The notes: generated from the letters alone by a model not told the origin. Positions 1 through 8,285 are shown, counted from the stretch's first letter. The stretch is 39,473 nt of DNA from Actinobacteria bacterium HGW-Actinobacteria-1 (GCA_002841355.1 PHFB01000016.1:1-39473); one strand, 5' to 3'. Numbers and translations: made by a program.

Positions 1-2274
1 CGCGTCAGCGCCCTCGGGGAAGGTGTCCATCGAGACCTCGATGGAGGTGCCGTAGCGGTCCTCGCCCTCGAGGGGGGTCTCGGTGACGTCGGAGGGCTCG
101 GGCTCGCCGAAAGTGCTGATGAATATGTCGGCGCAGCCGTTCGTATCGTCTTCTATCAGGTTGTCGCTCCATGAGTCATACGCGACGATCATGCCGTCTG
201 CGCTCATAGAACACACTTCCTGCCAGCCGTTCGAAAGCATGGCATCGCTCGAAACGCTCACGATCGAGGTCTCACCGAGTGTCAAGTCCCGCATGAAGAT
301 GTCGGCTTCACTGTTGTCGTCACCGGACACCAGGTCGTCTGCCTCGCTCGGGAACGCGATGTAGCGGCCGTCGTCGGATATGGAAGCACGACCTTCGTTG
401 CTCCACATCCCATTGTTGCCTGCCACGCCGAGCGGATTCACGCTGACGAGTTCCAGTGACTCGTCCGTCATGTCCTTGCGGTACCAGTCGGTGTCGTTGT
501 CGTTCATGTCTTCTTCGACGTAGTCGTTGCCGCTCAGGAAGACCACGTACCTGCCGTCGGCGCTGATCGCCGGTGTGCGGCTGCCGTAATTCCAGCCTTC
601 GCTGCCATCCGCGGCATCGAAGCTCACGGGAACGGTAGTGCCATCGACCATGTCGCGCAGGAAGACGTCGCGTAAGCCGTTGGTGTCGTTCTCGACCAGC
701 GTGCTCGCCCAGGAGTCGAATGCGATGTAACGACCGTCGCCGCTGATGGCCGCACGACCGGCGCCAGGTCCCTGCTCGCTGCCGCCACTGTCATCGCTCT
801 GGGTTCCATCGGTGGCGACGCTCACGAGTTCGAACTCGCCGGTCGTCATGTCCTTGCGGTACCAGTCCTGAGAATCGTTCACGTCCTCGGAAACGAATGC
901 GTTCCCGGTGAAGAAGGCGACGTAGTTCCCGTCTCGGCTGATGACCGGATTACGGCTGCCGTAGTAGTAGAAGCCGTCGCCCTCGACGTACCCGTCGCTG
1001 CCGTCGGCGTTCTCGCTGACACGCACCGTTGTGCCTGCAACCGTGTCGCGCATGAAGACGTCGGTACGCTGATTGGTGTCGCCCTCAACGAGCGTGTTGG
1101 AGTTCGAGTCAAACACAACGTAGCGGCCATCGCCGCTGATAGCTGCGGTGCCGTCATCTTCGTTGAGGCTCGTGTTCTCCTCGGTGTAGCCCGAGACGAC
1201 GCCATCTGAGTCGGCGCTCACAAGCGCGATCTCGCCGGTCTCAAGATTCTTGATGTACCAATCGCGTTCGTCGTTGTCGTCCTCGGGAACAAACGAGTTT
1301 CCCGTGTAGAAGACCACGAACTTGCCGTCCGCGCTCAGCGCAGGGGTGCGGCTGCCGCGGTAGCTCTCCGATTGATCCATCCCCTCGTTACCGTCGGCGT
1401 CAACGCTCGCCCGATACGTTTCAGTGACGTTCGTGGCCATCGGCGGGATTACCATGAGTTCGGCGTCGATTCCCGTGACGGTCTCACCATCGGCCAATTC
1501 GATGCTGTCGGCCAACTCCAGCACACTCTGACCGTCGTAGTACTGGGTGTAGTATCCGTCGAGTTCGAACCTGACGACGTGGAACCCGATCGTCGTATCG
1601 AACTGATACGTTCCCTCAGCTCCGGTCGTCGTCGAGCCCAACACGCTCCAGTAGCTGGAATCGAGCGCGAAGAACCACGGGTCCACGACATAGTCGGTCA
1701 CGGTGACGCCCTCGAGCGGGCCGACACCGTCGGTCACGGTACCTGTGATGGTAGCGCTGCCGTCAGCGAGCGTACCCTCCGGATAGACACGGAGACCGTA
1801 GTCGTAGCCACCCCACGAGGTGCTGTACGGGCGGGATGCGATGTAGTACGTCGCGGTCGACGCAGCGGTGTACGTGATCTTGGAGAAGTTGGCTACGCCG
1901 CCATCGTCGTCCTGAGTGATCTGCGTCGTACCGTCAGTGTCATACAGGTGCAGGTACGTGTCCACGTTGGTCCCCAGCGCATCGAGCGCCGGACCGGTCT
2001 CGAAGATGTAGGTCGTACCGGAGACGAGCGAGACCGAAAAGTAGTCCCAGTCGCTTCCGGTCGCGTAGCTCGCCTCCATGATCGTGCCATCCGCCGGCAT
2101 GGGTGTCGCAGCAGCTGCCGAGTCGTTCGGCTCGACCTCGACCCCTGTCGCCGGCGGCCACACGGCCAGCGCAGGCAATGGCCCCACAAAGGCAGAGAAC
2201 AGAACGACGGCAAGGAAGAGACTCCCCCACCGCCGAACCACACTGTGATCGCGCCGAGCGCTTCCGCGTGCCAT
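1..2274 (-). CDS. Secreted multi-repeat beta-propeller protein with start of a cell-wall-binding repeat (3' end outside window)
   Basis: Translating the minus strand from the ATG at 2274 gives 758 uninterrupted residues that run off the window edge. A purine-rich GGGGG Shine-Dalgarno lies about 7 nt upstream. A basic N-terminus and a hydrophobic segment (about residues 17-37) form a signal peptide or anchor. A PPC-type domain opens with EPNDS near residue 48, followed by a carboxypeptidase-regulatory-like beta-sandwich (about 145-235). Then come TolB/WD40-like repeats with recurring S-x-DGRY-x-x-F strands and alternating 'W-Y-x-K-D/N' and 'D-x-F-M/L-R-D' strands. The last visible residues (EGEDRYGTSIEV...) look like the start of a cell-wall-binding type 2 repeat, which would hold the protein on the surface. 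Ligand and role are unknown. Confidence 0.85.
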   Translation of the reverse strand, partial: MARGSARRDHSVVRRWGSLFLAVVLFSAFVGPLPALAVWPPATGVEVEPNDSAAAATPMPADGTIMEASYATGSDWDYFSVSLVSGTTYIFETGPALDALGTNVDTYLHLYDTDGTTQITQDDDGGVANFSKITYTAASTATYYIASRPYSTSWGGYDYGLRVYPEGTLADGSATITGTVTDGVGPLEGVTVTDYVVDPWFFALDSSYWSVLGSTTTGAEGTYQFDTTIGFHVVRFELDGYYTQYYDGQSVLELADSIELADGETVTGIDAELMVIPPMATNVTETYRASVDADGNEGMDQSESYRGSRTPALSADGKFVVFYTGNSFVPEDDNDERDWYIKNLETGEIALVSADSDGVVSGYTEENTSLNEDDGTAAISGDGRYVVFDSNSNTLVEGDTNQRTDVFMRDTVAGTTVRVSENADGSDGYVEGDGFYYYGSRNPVISRDGNYVAFFTGNAFVSEDVNDSQDWYRKDMTTGEFELVSVATDGTQSDDSGGSEQGPGAGRAAISGDGRYIAFDSWASTLVENDTNGLRDVFLRDMVDGTTVPVSFDAADGSEGWNYGSRTPAISADGRYVVFLSGNDYVEEDMNDNDTDWYRKDMTDESLELVSVNPLGVAGNNGMWSNEGRASISDDGRYIAFPSEADDLVSGDDNSEADIFMRDLTLGETSIVSVSSDAMLSNGWQEVCSMSADGMIVAYDSWSDNLIEDDTNGCADIFISTFGEPEPSDVTETPLEGEDRYGTSIEVSMDTFPEGADA

Positions 2275-2373
2275 GAGCGTTCCCCCTGTCTACCTGCCGC
2301 CACCTCGAACGAGAATCGTTCACTCAATATCGTAGCGCGGTGCTGAGTCAACGAAAAGCGGTCATCACGAGCG

Positions 2374-2589
2374 TTAACTCCCATTCGCCGCGGACCCGGT
2401 GTGGCTCAGGCTCCAACCGCGGCTGCTGCCGCAGCGCGCTTCTCGGCGTGAAACGTGAGCGCGCCGTAGCTGGGGCACGACGTTGTCGCGGATCGACGCG
2501 ACGATCGCTTCGGAGCAGTAGCTGTTTCCCTGGCGGAAGTACGTCTCGGCGTCTTCTTTGACCTTCTGAGTGTCGACGGATGTGGTCAC
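2374..2589 (-). pseudogene. Probable remnant of a C_GCAxxG_C_C family protein
   Basis: A GTG at 2589, preceded by GGAAGG, opens a 71-codon frame. Its first half (A-E-x-Y-F-R-Q-G-x-x-Y-C-S-E-A-I) resembles the N-terminus of C_GCAxxG_C_C redox proteins, where a helix carries the first cysteine. After about residue 43 the frame turns arginine-rich, and none of the later cysteine motifs appear in any frame. Family members are usually about 130-150 residues, so this is probably a deletion or frameshift remnant. The rest of the 497-nt gap between 2275 and 2771 holds nothing I recognise beyond promoter space for the downstream + strand gene. A genuine short protein is not excluded. Confidence 0.35.
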
Positions 2590-2771
2590 GTGTCGCCTTC
2601 CGTTGTGGCTGCGTGCAGCTTGTGGTCGCCAGATCGACCGCCTGCACAAGTATGTGTATCTGATGATTCGTATCACGATAGGCGATGTTTCGTGATTCAT
2701 GAGCGAACGGGCGCGTGTCACTGGCAGCGAGTAGACTGTGTGTGAGGAAGCTCCCGAGCGAGGTCAGCCAC

Positions 2772-4388
2772 ATGCCTGAGGCACCATGGTGGAAACGCGG
2801 AGTCGTCTACCAGATCGCCGTGTCCAGTTTCGCGGACGCTAACGGCGACGGCCGAGGCGATCTGCGCGGCATCATCGAGCGACTCGACTACCTGAACGAC
2901 GGCACCGACGCCTCGCTCGGCATTGATGCCATCTGGCTCACGCCGATCTACACCTCACCGCTCTCGGACTTCGGCTACGACGTGAGCGACTACCGCTCGA
3001 TCGACCCGCGCTTCGGCACGATGGAGGATTTCGACGAGCTGGTCTCGGAGTGCCACCGCCGGGGGATCCGCGTGGTGATGGACCTGGTTCTCAACCACAC
3101 GTCGATCCACCATCCCTGGTTCGTCGAGTCGCGCTCGTCTCGCGACAATCCCCGACGTGACTGGTACATCTGGCGCGACGGCCGGTCACCCGGCAAGCCG
3201 CCGAACAGTTGGGTGGCGGTCGTCGAAGGAAGCGCCTGGGAATACGACAGCGCCACGGGACAGTACTACTACCACGCGTTCCTCCCCTTCCAGCCCGACC
3301 TCAACTGGCGCAATCCCGAGGTGCGCGAGGAGATGTTCGGCGTCACCCGCTTCTGGCTCGCCAAGGGGGTCGACGGCTTCCGGCTCGACCTCGTGAACTG
3401 CCTGTACGAGGACGAGGAGCTACGGAACAACCCTCCCAGGCTTGGTCCTCGGCCATATCTGGCCCAGAAGCACATCCACGACCTCTCTCAACCGGAGAAC
3501 CTGGAGGTCGCCGCCGAACTGCGGCGCCTCGTGGAGGACTTCGGAGATTGCGTGCTCATGGGCGAGGTGCTCACGCTGACGCCGGATGTCTGCATCGACT
3601 ACCTCGGCGACGGCACGGACCGCCTGCACCTCTCGTTCTACATGGAGTTCGTCCGCACGAAATGGAACGCTGAGGCATTCCGCCGTTCCGTGAGGTGGCT
3701 GGAGGAGCACGTCCCGCCCGGGGGGTGGCCCTGCTACTATCTCAACAACCACGACCTGAAGCGATCGTTCACGCGGCTCGGCGGGAGGTACCCCCGTGAG
3801 CGAGCGAAGGTAGCCGCCGCGATGCTGCTCACGCTGCGGGGCACACCCATCTTGTACTACGGCGAGGAGATCGGTATGCCGTCGAGCAGGGTGCCCCGTG
3901 GACTGCTCGACGATCCGGTCGGCCTGAAGTTCTGGCCGCTGCGCGTGGGCCGAGACGGGTCACGCACGCCGATGCACTGGAGCGCAAGCGAGAACGCGGG
4001 TTTCAGTGCATGGGAGTCATGGCTACCGGTCGACTCGTCATACCGAACGCGGAACGTCGAACACGAAAGCGGTCGCCCGGACTCGATCCTCAACTGGTAC
4101 CGCCAGCTGCTTGGCGCGCGCAAGGTGCACCCCGCGCTGCACAGCGGCGACTACCATGAGATCGACGGCGTGCCCAAGGGCGTCTTCGCATACACGCGTC
4201 AGGCAGGCTCCGAGCAGGTCGCCGTCTATCTGAACTTCACTGCACGCGCCCTCGAATGCCCGCCGCCCCCGGAGAGCCGAGCGTGGCGGGTGCTGCTCTC
4301 CACGCACGGCACGGAGGAGGCGCAAGACCTCTCCCGCATCCGGCTTGCTGCGAATGAGGCTCTGCTACTTGAGGCGGTCTACTCGTGA
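2772..4388 (+). CDS. GH13 family alpha-glucosidase / alpha-amylase-type glycosidase
   Basis: A 538-residue cytoplasmic glycoside hydrolase of the alpha-amylase clan, opening with the oligo-1,6-glucosidase/trehalose-synthase-like pattern WWKRGVVYQIAVSSFADANG. The four GH13 regions are visible: DLVLNHTS (104-111), GFRLD with nucleophile D206, MGEV with acid/base E265, and NNHD with D328. The C-terminal beta domain starts near residue 450. No signal peptide is seen, so it probably acts on imported or storage-derived alpha-glucosides. I chose ATG 2772 over an upstream in-frame start because GAGG precedes it and similarity begins at once. Exact specificity (alpha-glucosidase, trehalose-6-phosphate hydrolase, sucrose phosphorylase-like) cannot be told. 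Its 3' end overlaps the convergent DUF2812 gene by 10 bp. Confidence 0.9.
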   Translation: MPEAPWWKRGVVYQIAVSSFADANGDGRGDLRGIIERLDYLNDGTDASLGIDAIWLTPIYTSPLSDFGYDVSDYRSIDPRFGTMEDFDELVSECHRRGIRVVMDLVLNHTSIHHPWFVESRSSRDNPRRDWYIWRDGRSPGKPPNSWVAVVEGSAWEYDSATGQYYYHAFLPFQPDLNWRNPEVREEMFGVTRFWLAKGVDGFRLDLVNCLYEDEELRNNPPRLGPRPYLAQKHIHDLSQPENLEVAAELRRLVEDFGDCVLMGEVLTLTPDVCIDYLGDGTDRLHLSFYMEFVRTKWNAEAFRRSVRWLEEHVPPGGWPCYYLNNHDLKRSFTRLGGRYPRERAKVAAAMLLTLRGTPILYYGEEIGMPSSRVPRGLLDDPVGLKFWPLRVGRDGSRTPMHWSASENAGFSAWESWLPVDSSYRTRNVEHESGRPDSILNWYRQLLGARKVHPALHSGDYHEIDGVPKGVFAYTRQAGSEQVAVYLNFTARALECPPPPESRAWRVLLSTHGTEEAQDLSRIRLAANEALLLEAVYS

Positions 4389-4927
4389 ACGAGCGCATCC
4401 TTCTCGAGTCGGCGCACCGATAGGTACTGCCTGAGCGCAACGCCTCCCAGCAGTACGACAAGAGCGACGTGCACCACGGCAAGCGGCACACCAAAGAAGA
4501 CACTCTCCTGAATCTGCGTGACCGCGCTCTTGATGCTCACTACCACCAGAGGAATCTGGGCCGCAAAGAACACTCCGAAGAGCGCGGCCACCCGTTTGTG
4601 GTGAGCGACCCTCGAATCGCGATCGCTGAACAGATCGAAAGGCTGACCGTCCGCGATCTTCCTGATGTAGATCCAGCGGTTATACGTGGCAACGACTTCC
4701 ATGCCGGCGTCCGCCAGGAAGTCGAGGTACTCGCGACTCTTGGGTGACGAGGCCGCGTCCTCGAGCAGCTGAATCCGATACGTGTAGCGCTTCGGCAAGC
4801 CCTCCGAGAAGGTGTAGCGACACCAGGAGTAGCCGGTCATCTCCCACCCGTTCGCGGCCATCTCGTTCAGCCAGCGTTCCTCGTTCTCGAAGTCGGCGTA
4901 TGCCTTCCATACAACACGTTCGCTCAC
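4379..4927 (-). CDS. DUF2812 membrane protein, partner of PadR regulator
   Basis: A 182-residue protein. The soluble N-terminal half has DUF2812 hallmarks: F-x-x-E-E-x-W-L-N-E-M-A-x-x-G-W near 13-28, a Y-R-I/Q strand near 50, then Y-L-D-F-L-x-D-A-G-M-E-V. Two membrane spans follow (about 113-131 and 144-164). The start codon overlaps the stop of the upstream padR gene (ATGA at 4924-4927), so the two are translationally coupled. Pairs of PadR and DUF2812 genes are common in Gram-positive bacteria and are thought to act as a stress- or envelope-responsive switch; the biochemical function of DUF2812 is not known. Confidence 0.85.
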   Translation of the reverse strand: MSERVVWKAYADFENEERWLNEMAANGWEMTGYSWCRYTFSEGLPKRYTYRIQLLEDAASSPKSREYLDFLADAGMEVVATYNRWIYIRKIADGQPFDLFSDRDSRVAHHKRVAALFGVFFAAQIPLVVVSIKSAVTQIQESVFFGVPLAVVHVALVVLLGGVALRQYLSVRRLEKDALVHE

Positions 4928-5247
4928 GATGCGCCCCCTTCAAGTACGGCGTTACCATCGCGGATCAGCCGTTCAAGACGACCGACCTCGACGATAAGCA
5001 CGCCGCGTCCCTTGGCGGTCACCTGATACTCCTTCTTGCGCTCACCCGTTCCGCCACCGACAGGCTCGATCCATCCCTTCTCCTGCAGCGTGGAAAGCGC
5101 GCCGTACAACGTGCCTGCGCCGAGAACGACCCGGCCCTCGGTCATAGCCCGAACGAACTGCATGATCCCGTAGCCGTGCCTCGGCTCCACGAGCGACAAG
5201 AGGACGTAGTAGACGGTCTCGGTAAGCGGTCTTGAATCCTCAGGCAT
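4924..5247 (-). CDS. PadR family transcriptional regulator
   Basis: A 107-residue protein consisting of the PadR winged helix: LTETVYYVLLSLVEPRHGYGIMQ, the L-G-A-G-T-L-Y-G-A-L recognition region, E-K-G-W-I wing residues and a basic Y-x-V-T-A-K-G-R strand. A short C-terminal helix for dimerisation follows. ATG 5247 has GAGGAG about 10 nt upstream. It heads a two-gene operon with the DUF2812 protein and very probably autoregulates through the periodic repeats at 5283-5337. Confidence 0.93.
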   Translation of the reverse strand: MPEDSRPLTETVYYVLLSLVEPRHGYGIMQFVRAMTEGRVVLGAGTLYGALSTLQEKGWIEPVGGGTGERKKEYQVTAKGRGVLIVEVGRLERLIRDGNAVLEGGAS

Positions 5248-5282
5248 GAGAAGATCTCCTCAGTCGGTGAACGCTCGTATCA

Positions 5283-5337
5283 CGTTACACCGTCACGCGT
5301 TATATCGTCAACCGTTATATCGGTGCGCGTTACTGAA
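5283..5337. promoter_or_regulatory. Operator-like array of 15-bp-spaced repeats upstream of padR
   Basis: Three decamers, CGTTACACCG (5283), CGTTATATCG (5298) and CGTTATATCG (5313), plus a half copy CGTTACTG (5328), start exactly 15 bp apart. Each decamer is nearly palindromic (CG-TATA-CG core). The array sits about 35-90 nt upstream of the padR start and contains TATA-like -10 material, so binding would block the padR promoter. This is inferred to be the PadR operator. A phased 15-bp period differs from the single long palindrome often seen for PadR proteins. Confidence 0.6.
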
Positions 5338-5340
5338 CCC

Positions 5341-5360
5341 TGGGCCAAGAAGGGGGCCCA
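5341..5360. terminator. Short GC hairpin 3' of the GNAT gene
   Basis: TGGGCC and GGCCCA form a perfect 6-bp stem around an 8-nt loop just past the stop codon of the minus-strand acetyltransferase gene. There is no clear T-tract, so termination is only possible. Confidence 0.3.
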
Positions 5361-5365
5361 TGCCT

Positions 5366-5896
5366 CTAAGCGCTCCCCCCGTCCGGCTCGGGTTCAATAA
5401 GGAACGCATCATGCGCGCGGATGCACCCGGACGGCTCCGCATCTGCGAACTGCAGGCCCAGCACGTACTCATGTGGGACGCCTTCGTACTCCAGGTCCGA
5501 GAACGTGGCAAAGCCGAAGCGGCCGTAGTATCCGGAATCCCCGACCAGCACGCATCCCGCAGCTCCGTGCGTTCGAATCGCAGACAGCCCGGCTTCTACC
5601 AATGCCGAGCCGATTCCCTGGCCCTGGCAGGTCGGCAACACCGCAAGTGGACCAAGCAGGTACCAGTCGCCCTCGACGTTCCCGACTACCGCCCGCGAAA
5701 ACGCCACGTGGCCGAGCACCCTGCCATCTTCGATTGCCACCAGCGACACTGCCAGAGCACCATCCGCACGCAGCGCGTCCACGATCAGGTGCTCGGTGTG
5801 CTGGCTGATGGGATGATCGGCGAACGCTTCGATGTTGACCTCCCGGATGCCCGAGATGTCGCTATCCGATTCAGCGCGTATCAGTCGTTTGCTCAT
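5366..5896 (-). CDS. GNAT family N-acetyltransferase (YhbS-like)
   Basis: A 176-residue GNAT-fold enzyme that would transfer an acetyl group from acetyl-CoA to an amine substrate. The pyrophosphate-binding motif A is clear (L-A-V-L-P-T-C-Q-G-Q-G-I-G-S-A-L), followed by the YhbS-type V-L-V-G-D-S-G-Y-Y-G-R-F-G-F strand-helix. The substrate cannot be deduced. The start at 5896 has a strong AGGAGGAGC Shine-Dalgarno. It lies 30 nt downstream of rsgA on the same strand and is probably co-transcribed with it. Confidence 0.9.
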   Translation of the reverse strand: MSKRLIRAESDSDISGIREVNIEAFADHPISQHTEHLIVDALRADGALAVSLVAIEDGRVLGHVAFSRAVVGNVEGDWYLLGPLAVLPTCQGQGIGSALVEAGLSAIRTHGAAGCVLVGDSGYYGRFGFATFSDLEYEGVPHEYVLGLQFADAEPSGCIRAHDAFLIEPEPDGGSA

Positions 5897-5926
5897 TGCT
5901 CCTCCTGTAGATACATCAGCGGTCGG

Positions 5927-7045
5927 TCAGGCACCCTTGAAGCCGGTGCGCTTGTCATGACCGCGAACGCTCTTGTGGATGATCTTCCATTTGCGGACCT
6001 CCTCGGCCCTCAGTCGCGCGTCGGTCTTCATCGCAGCCACGACCGCCTCGCGCTGCAACTTGTGATAGCTCGCAAGGCGCTCTGCGGACAGGGCCTGCGC
6101 CTCTATCGCCGCCACCACGCCACATCCGGGCTCGTCTTTGTGCGTGCAGTCCCGGAATCGGCACAGCAACGCCAGTTCGGCGATATCGGGGAATGCCGCA
6201 TCGAGCCCGCTGGCGAGGTCATGGACCGCCACGGCGCGCAATCCCGGCGTGTCCATCAACACGCCGCCGCCCGGTACGAGGATGAGTTCGCGGGTCACCG
6301 TGGTGTGACGACCTTTGCCGTCACCGAGACGGACCTCGCGCGTCGCCTGCCGGAGCTCTCCGAGCAGCGCGTTCACGAGCGTCGACTTGCCGGCACCCGA
6401 CGGACCGATGAGCGCAACCGTCACACCAGTCCGCGCGTACGCCCTCACGGTCTCGGCGCCGCCATCGGACACCGCACTGGTGAGCACGACGTCGACACCG
6501 AGGGCAACCTGCTCAACCGCCGAACGGGCGGCCTCCGGATCAGCCGAGAGGTCGGCTTTCGTCAACACGACGACTGGCGTGGCGCCGCTCTCCCAGGCAA
6601 GTGCGAGTTCGCGCTCGATGCGCCTGAGATTGGGATCACCTTCAATCGGGTGAACAACGAAGACGACATCGACGTTGGCGGCGAGTACCTGTCCCTCAGA
6701 GGAGTCGCCGGGGTCACCGCGCGTGAATGCAGATGCACGAGGGAGTATCGCGTCGATCAGCGCGGATTCATGTCCGATGGGTCGGTTCATCGACAGCCAG
6801 TCGCCGGTGGCTGGCATATCGAGCGAGGAGGCCCACCGCTTTCGCAAGCTCGCGGAGAGCCGTGCTCGTTCGATACCGTGGCGCGTCACGGCAAGGACGC
6901 TGCCCCGATCCGCGCGCACAACGCGGCCGGGATACCGGGCGGGGTCGTCGCTTCCAACGGCGTCGAACAATGCTGACCATCGGTCCGACCAACCATAGAT
7001 CTCAAGGGAGTCGGAGACGGGCGTCTCCGAAGGGATTACGTTCAA
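5927..7045 (-). CDS. rsgA: Ribosome small subunit-dependent GTPase A (RsgA)
   Basis: A circularly permuted GTPase that assists 30S subunit maturation. Order of parts: N-terminal OB-fold, G4 (TKAD, 162-165), G1/P-loop (GPSGAGKS, 214-221), G3 (DTPG, 265-268), then the C-terminal zinc knuckle with C295, C300, H302 and C308 (C-x4-C-x-H-x5-C, includes DEPGC). The G4-before-G1 order is diagnostic. I chose TTG 7045 (372 residues) because AAAGGA lies directly upstream; a TTG at 7078 is in frame but lacks a ribosome site. A 24-codon reading frame with a very strong ribosome site ends 44 nt upstream. Confidence 0.93.
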   Translation of the reverse strand: MNVIPSETPVSDSLEIYGWSDRWSALFDAVGSDDPARYPGRVVRADRGSVLAVTRHGIERARLSASLRKRWASSLDMPATGDWLSMNRPIGHESALIDAILPRASAFTRGDPGDSSEGQVLAANVDVVFVVHPIEGDPNLRRIERELALAWESGATPVVVLTKADLSADPEAARSAVEQVALGVDVVLTSAVSDGGAETVRAYARTGVTVALIGPSGAGKSTLVNALLGELRQATREVRLGDGKGRHTTVTRELILVPGGGVLMDTPGLRAVAVHDLASGLDAAFPDIAELALLCRFRDCTHKDEPGCGVVAAIEAQALSAERLASYHKLQREAVVAAMKTDARLRAEEVRKWKIIHKSVRGHDKRTGFKGA

Positions 7046-7089
7046 CGCGGTTCCTTTCGAGAAAGGGTGCCCGCGCAAGAAGAATGCGC

Positions 7090-7164
7090 TTAGACGCGGT
7101 GCACCGGAATGGGGGCATACGAATCCTTGAGCGCCTCAAGCGCCCGCGTCGCTATGACAGTCAT
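7090..7164 (-). CDS. Possible 24-residue leader peptide upstream of rsgA
   Basis: ATG 7164 is preceded by a near-perfect Shine-Dalgarno, AAGGAGGTG, 6 nt away, and opens a 24-codon frame ending in TAA at 7090. The peptide (MTVIATRALEAL...PIPVHRV) matches nothing I know. The ribosome site is one of the strongest in the window, while rsgA itself has only a TTG start, so translation here could feed or control rsgA. Chance cannot be excluded. Confidence 0.35.
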   Translation of the reverse strand: MTVIATRALEALKDSYAPIPVHRV

Positions 7165-7247
7165 CGATGCCACCTCCTTCCGGTGGTTCACGCATTCTCG
7201 TCGGCTATCCTAGCACGTTGGACGGTGACCGTCTCCCGCACACACGA

Positions 7248-7279
7248 ACGCCCGCTCCTTGAGTCCGAGGAGCGGGCGT
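7248..7279 (-). terminator. 12-bp GC hairpin downstream of tRNA-Ser(CGA)
   Basis: ACGCCCGCTCCT pairs perfectly with AGGAGCGGGCGT across an 8-nt loop, 15 nt past the encoded CCA of the minus-strand tRNA-Ser(CGA). No long T-run follows (TTCG on the minus strand), but the strength and position suggest the end of the tRNA transcript. Confidence 0.65.
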
Positions 7280-7293
7280 CGTCACATTCTTGC

Positions 7294-7386
7294 TGGCGGA
7301 GGGGGAGGGATTCGAACCCTCGTAGGAGGGGATACCTCCTAAACAGTTTTCGAGACTGCCGCATTCAACCACTCTGCCACCCCTCC
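7294..7386 (-). tRNA. tRNA-Ser (anticodon CGA)
   Basis: A class II tRNA. The acceptor stem GGAGGGG/CCCCTCC has discriminator G and an encoded CCA; the anticodon loop CTCGAAA is closed by CAGT/ACTG. A long variable arm (about 20 nt) and the T-arm GAGGG-TTCGAAT-CCCTC follow. It reads UCG. It lies 39 nt downstream of tRNA-Ser(GGA) on the same strand. Confidence 0.96.
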
Positions 7387-7425
7387 GCAGGGGTGCTACG
7401 GCCACGAGGACCGAGGATGTCGTAC

Positions 7426-7518
7426 TGGCGGAGAGTCAGGGATTCGAACCCTGGATACGGTTCAACACCGCATACACGATTTCCAGTCGTGCTCCTTCAA
7501 CCACTCGGACAACTCTCC
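7426..7518 (-). tRNA. tRNA-Ser (anticodon GGA)
   Basis: A class II tRNA with acceptor GGAGAGT/ACTCTCC, discriminator G and encoded CCA. The anticodon loop is CTGGAAA between CACGA and TCGTG. The variable arm is long and the T-loop is TTCGAAT. It reads UCC/UCU. It is the first gene after the promoter at 7556-7584. Confidence 0.96.
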
Positions 7519-7555
7519 GCGCGCGCGTCCTGGTAGGGCGTGGAGCGCAAACGCG

Positions 7556-7584
7556 AGTATAGCGAGGAAGCCCTAGTCGGGCAA
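7556..7584 (-). promoter_or_regulatory. Sigma-70-type promoter for the tRNA-Ser(GGA)-tRNA-Ser(CGA) unit
   Basis: On the minus strand, TTGCCC (7584-7579) and TATACT (7561-7556) are separated by exactly 17 nt. The -10 lies 38 nt upstream of the mature tRNA-Ser(GGA) 5' end, leaving a short leader for RNase P. Confidence 0.7.
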
Positions 7585-7634
7585 ACGTCCGAACGATACA
7601 GTTGGGTGGAAGTCCGCCAACGGGGAGGTTCACT

Positions 7635-8282
7635 ATGGCTGCCGAGACTGCCGGGTTCTGCACCAACTGCGGTACGCCGCTCGTGGTGGGCAATGCGTTC
7701 TGCACCAGTTGCGGCTCACCCGCACCGGTCGCGCAACCTGTCGCGTCTGTCGTCGCGGCTCCTGCTCCCCCGCAGCCTGCGGCACCCGCAGCGCCCGTTC
7801 CCGCTCCCCCCTCCTCCACCGAGCAGGTGGTCTCGATTCTGGGCGGAGTCTCGATCGGCAGCGGCTTCATGGGCCTCAAGCGCACCTCGTACACCCTCGT
7901 GATGACGCAGTCGCGGCTCATCTTCGCCCAGTTGACGTCAGACATGCTCAAGGCCGCCATCGAACAGGCTCGCTCGGAGACCAAGGCGGATGGTGGCGGA
8001 TTCTTCAAGCAGTGGGGGGCCCAAATCGGAGCGTCCTTCTCGTACGCCGAGCGCTACTGGCAGCTCTCGCCCGATGCCGCGCTCGCCGAGACGCCCGGCA
8101 ACTTCATGATCGACCGCCGCACCATAGAGAAGATGAAACTTCATGCGGGAATGACCCGCGAAGACACGGCGGACGACCCCGACTACATCACCCTCAAGGC
8201 CGCTGGCACCAAGTACAAGCTCTTGCTCAGCGGCTCATATGCGCACGCGAAAGAAGCACTCATCCGGGCGGGTCTGATCTAG
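7635..8282 (+). CDS. Zinc-ribbon protein with PH-like C-terminal domain
   Basis: A 215-residue protein. The N-terminal zinc ribbon has two CxxC knuckles (C9/C12, C23/C26, FCTNCG and FCTSCG). A 45-residue Ala/Pro/Val linker leads to a globular domain (about 70-215) with beta-strands such as SYTLVMTQSRLIFAQLT and YKLLLSGSYAHAKEAL, suggesting a PH-like fold. No membrane span is seen. ATG 7635 has GGGGAGG upstream; an earlier in-frame start lacks one. The gene stands alone between the tRNA promoter and the convergent kinase gene. No function can be assigned. Confidence 0.8.
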   Translation: MAAETAGFCTNCGTPLVVGNAFCTSCGSPAPVAQPVASVVAAPAPPQPAAPAAPVPAPPSSTEQVVSILGGVSIGSGFMGLKRTSYTLVMTQSRLIFAQLTSDMLKAAIEQARSETKADGGGFFKQWGAQIGASFSYAERYWQLSPDAALAETPGNFMIDRRTIEKMKLHAGMTREDTADDPDYITLKAAGTKYKLLLSGSYAHAKEALIRAGLI

Positions 8283-8285
8283 CGA

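Noticed and set aside
1372-2346. A + strand open frame of over 300 codons opposite the propeller protein.
   Set aside because: No motif and an Arg/Val/His-rich composition; the minus-strand reading has a signal peptide and repeats.
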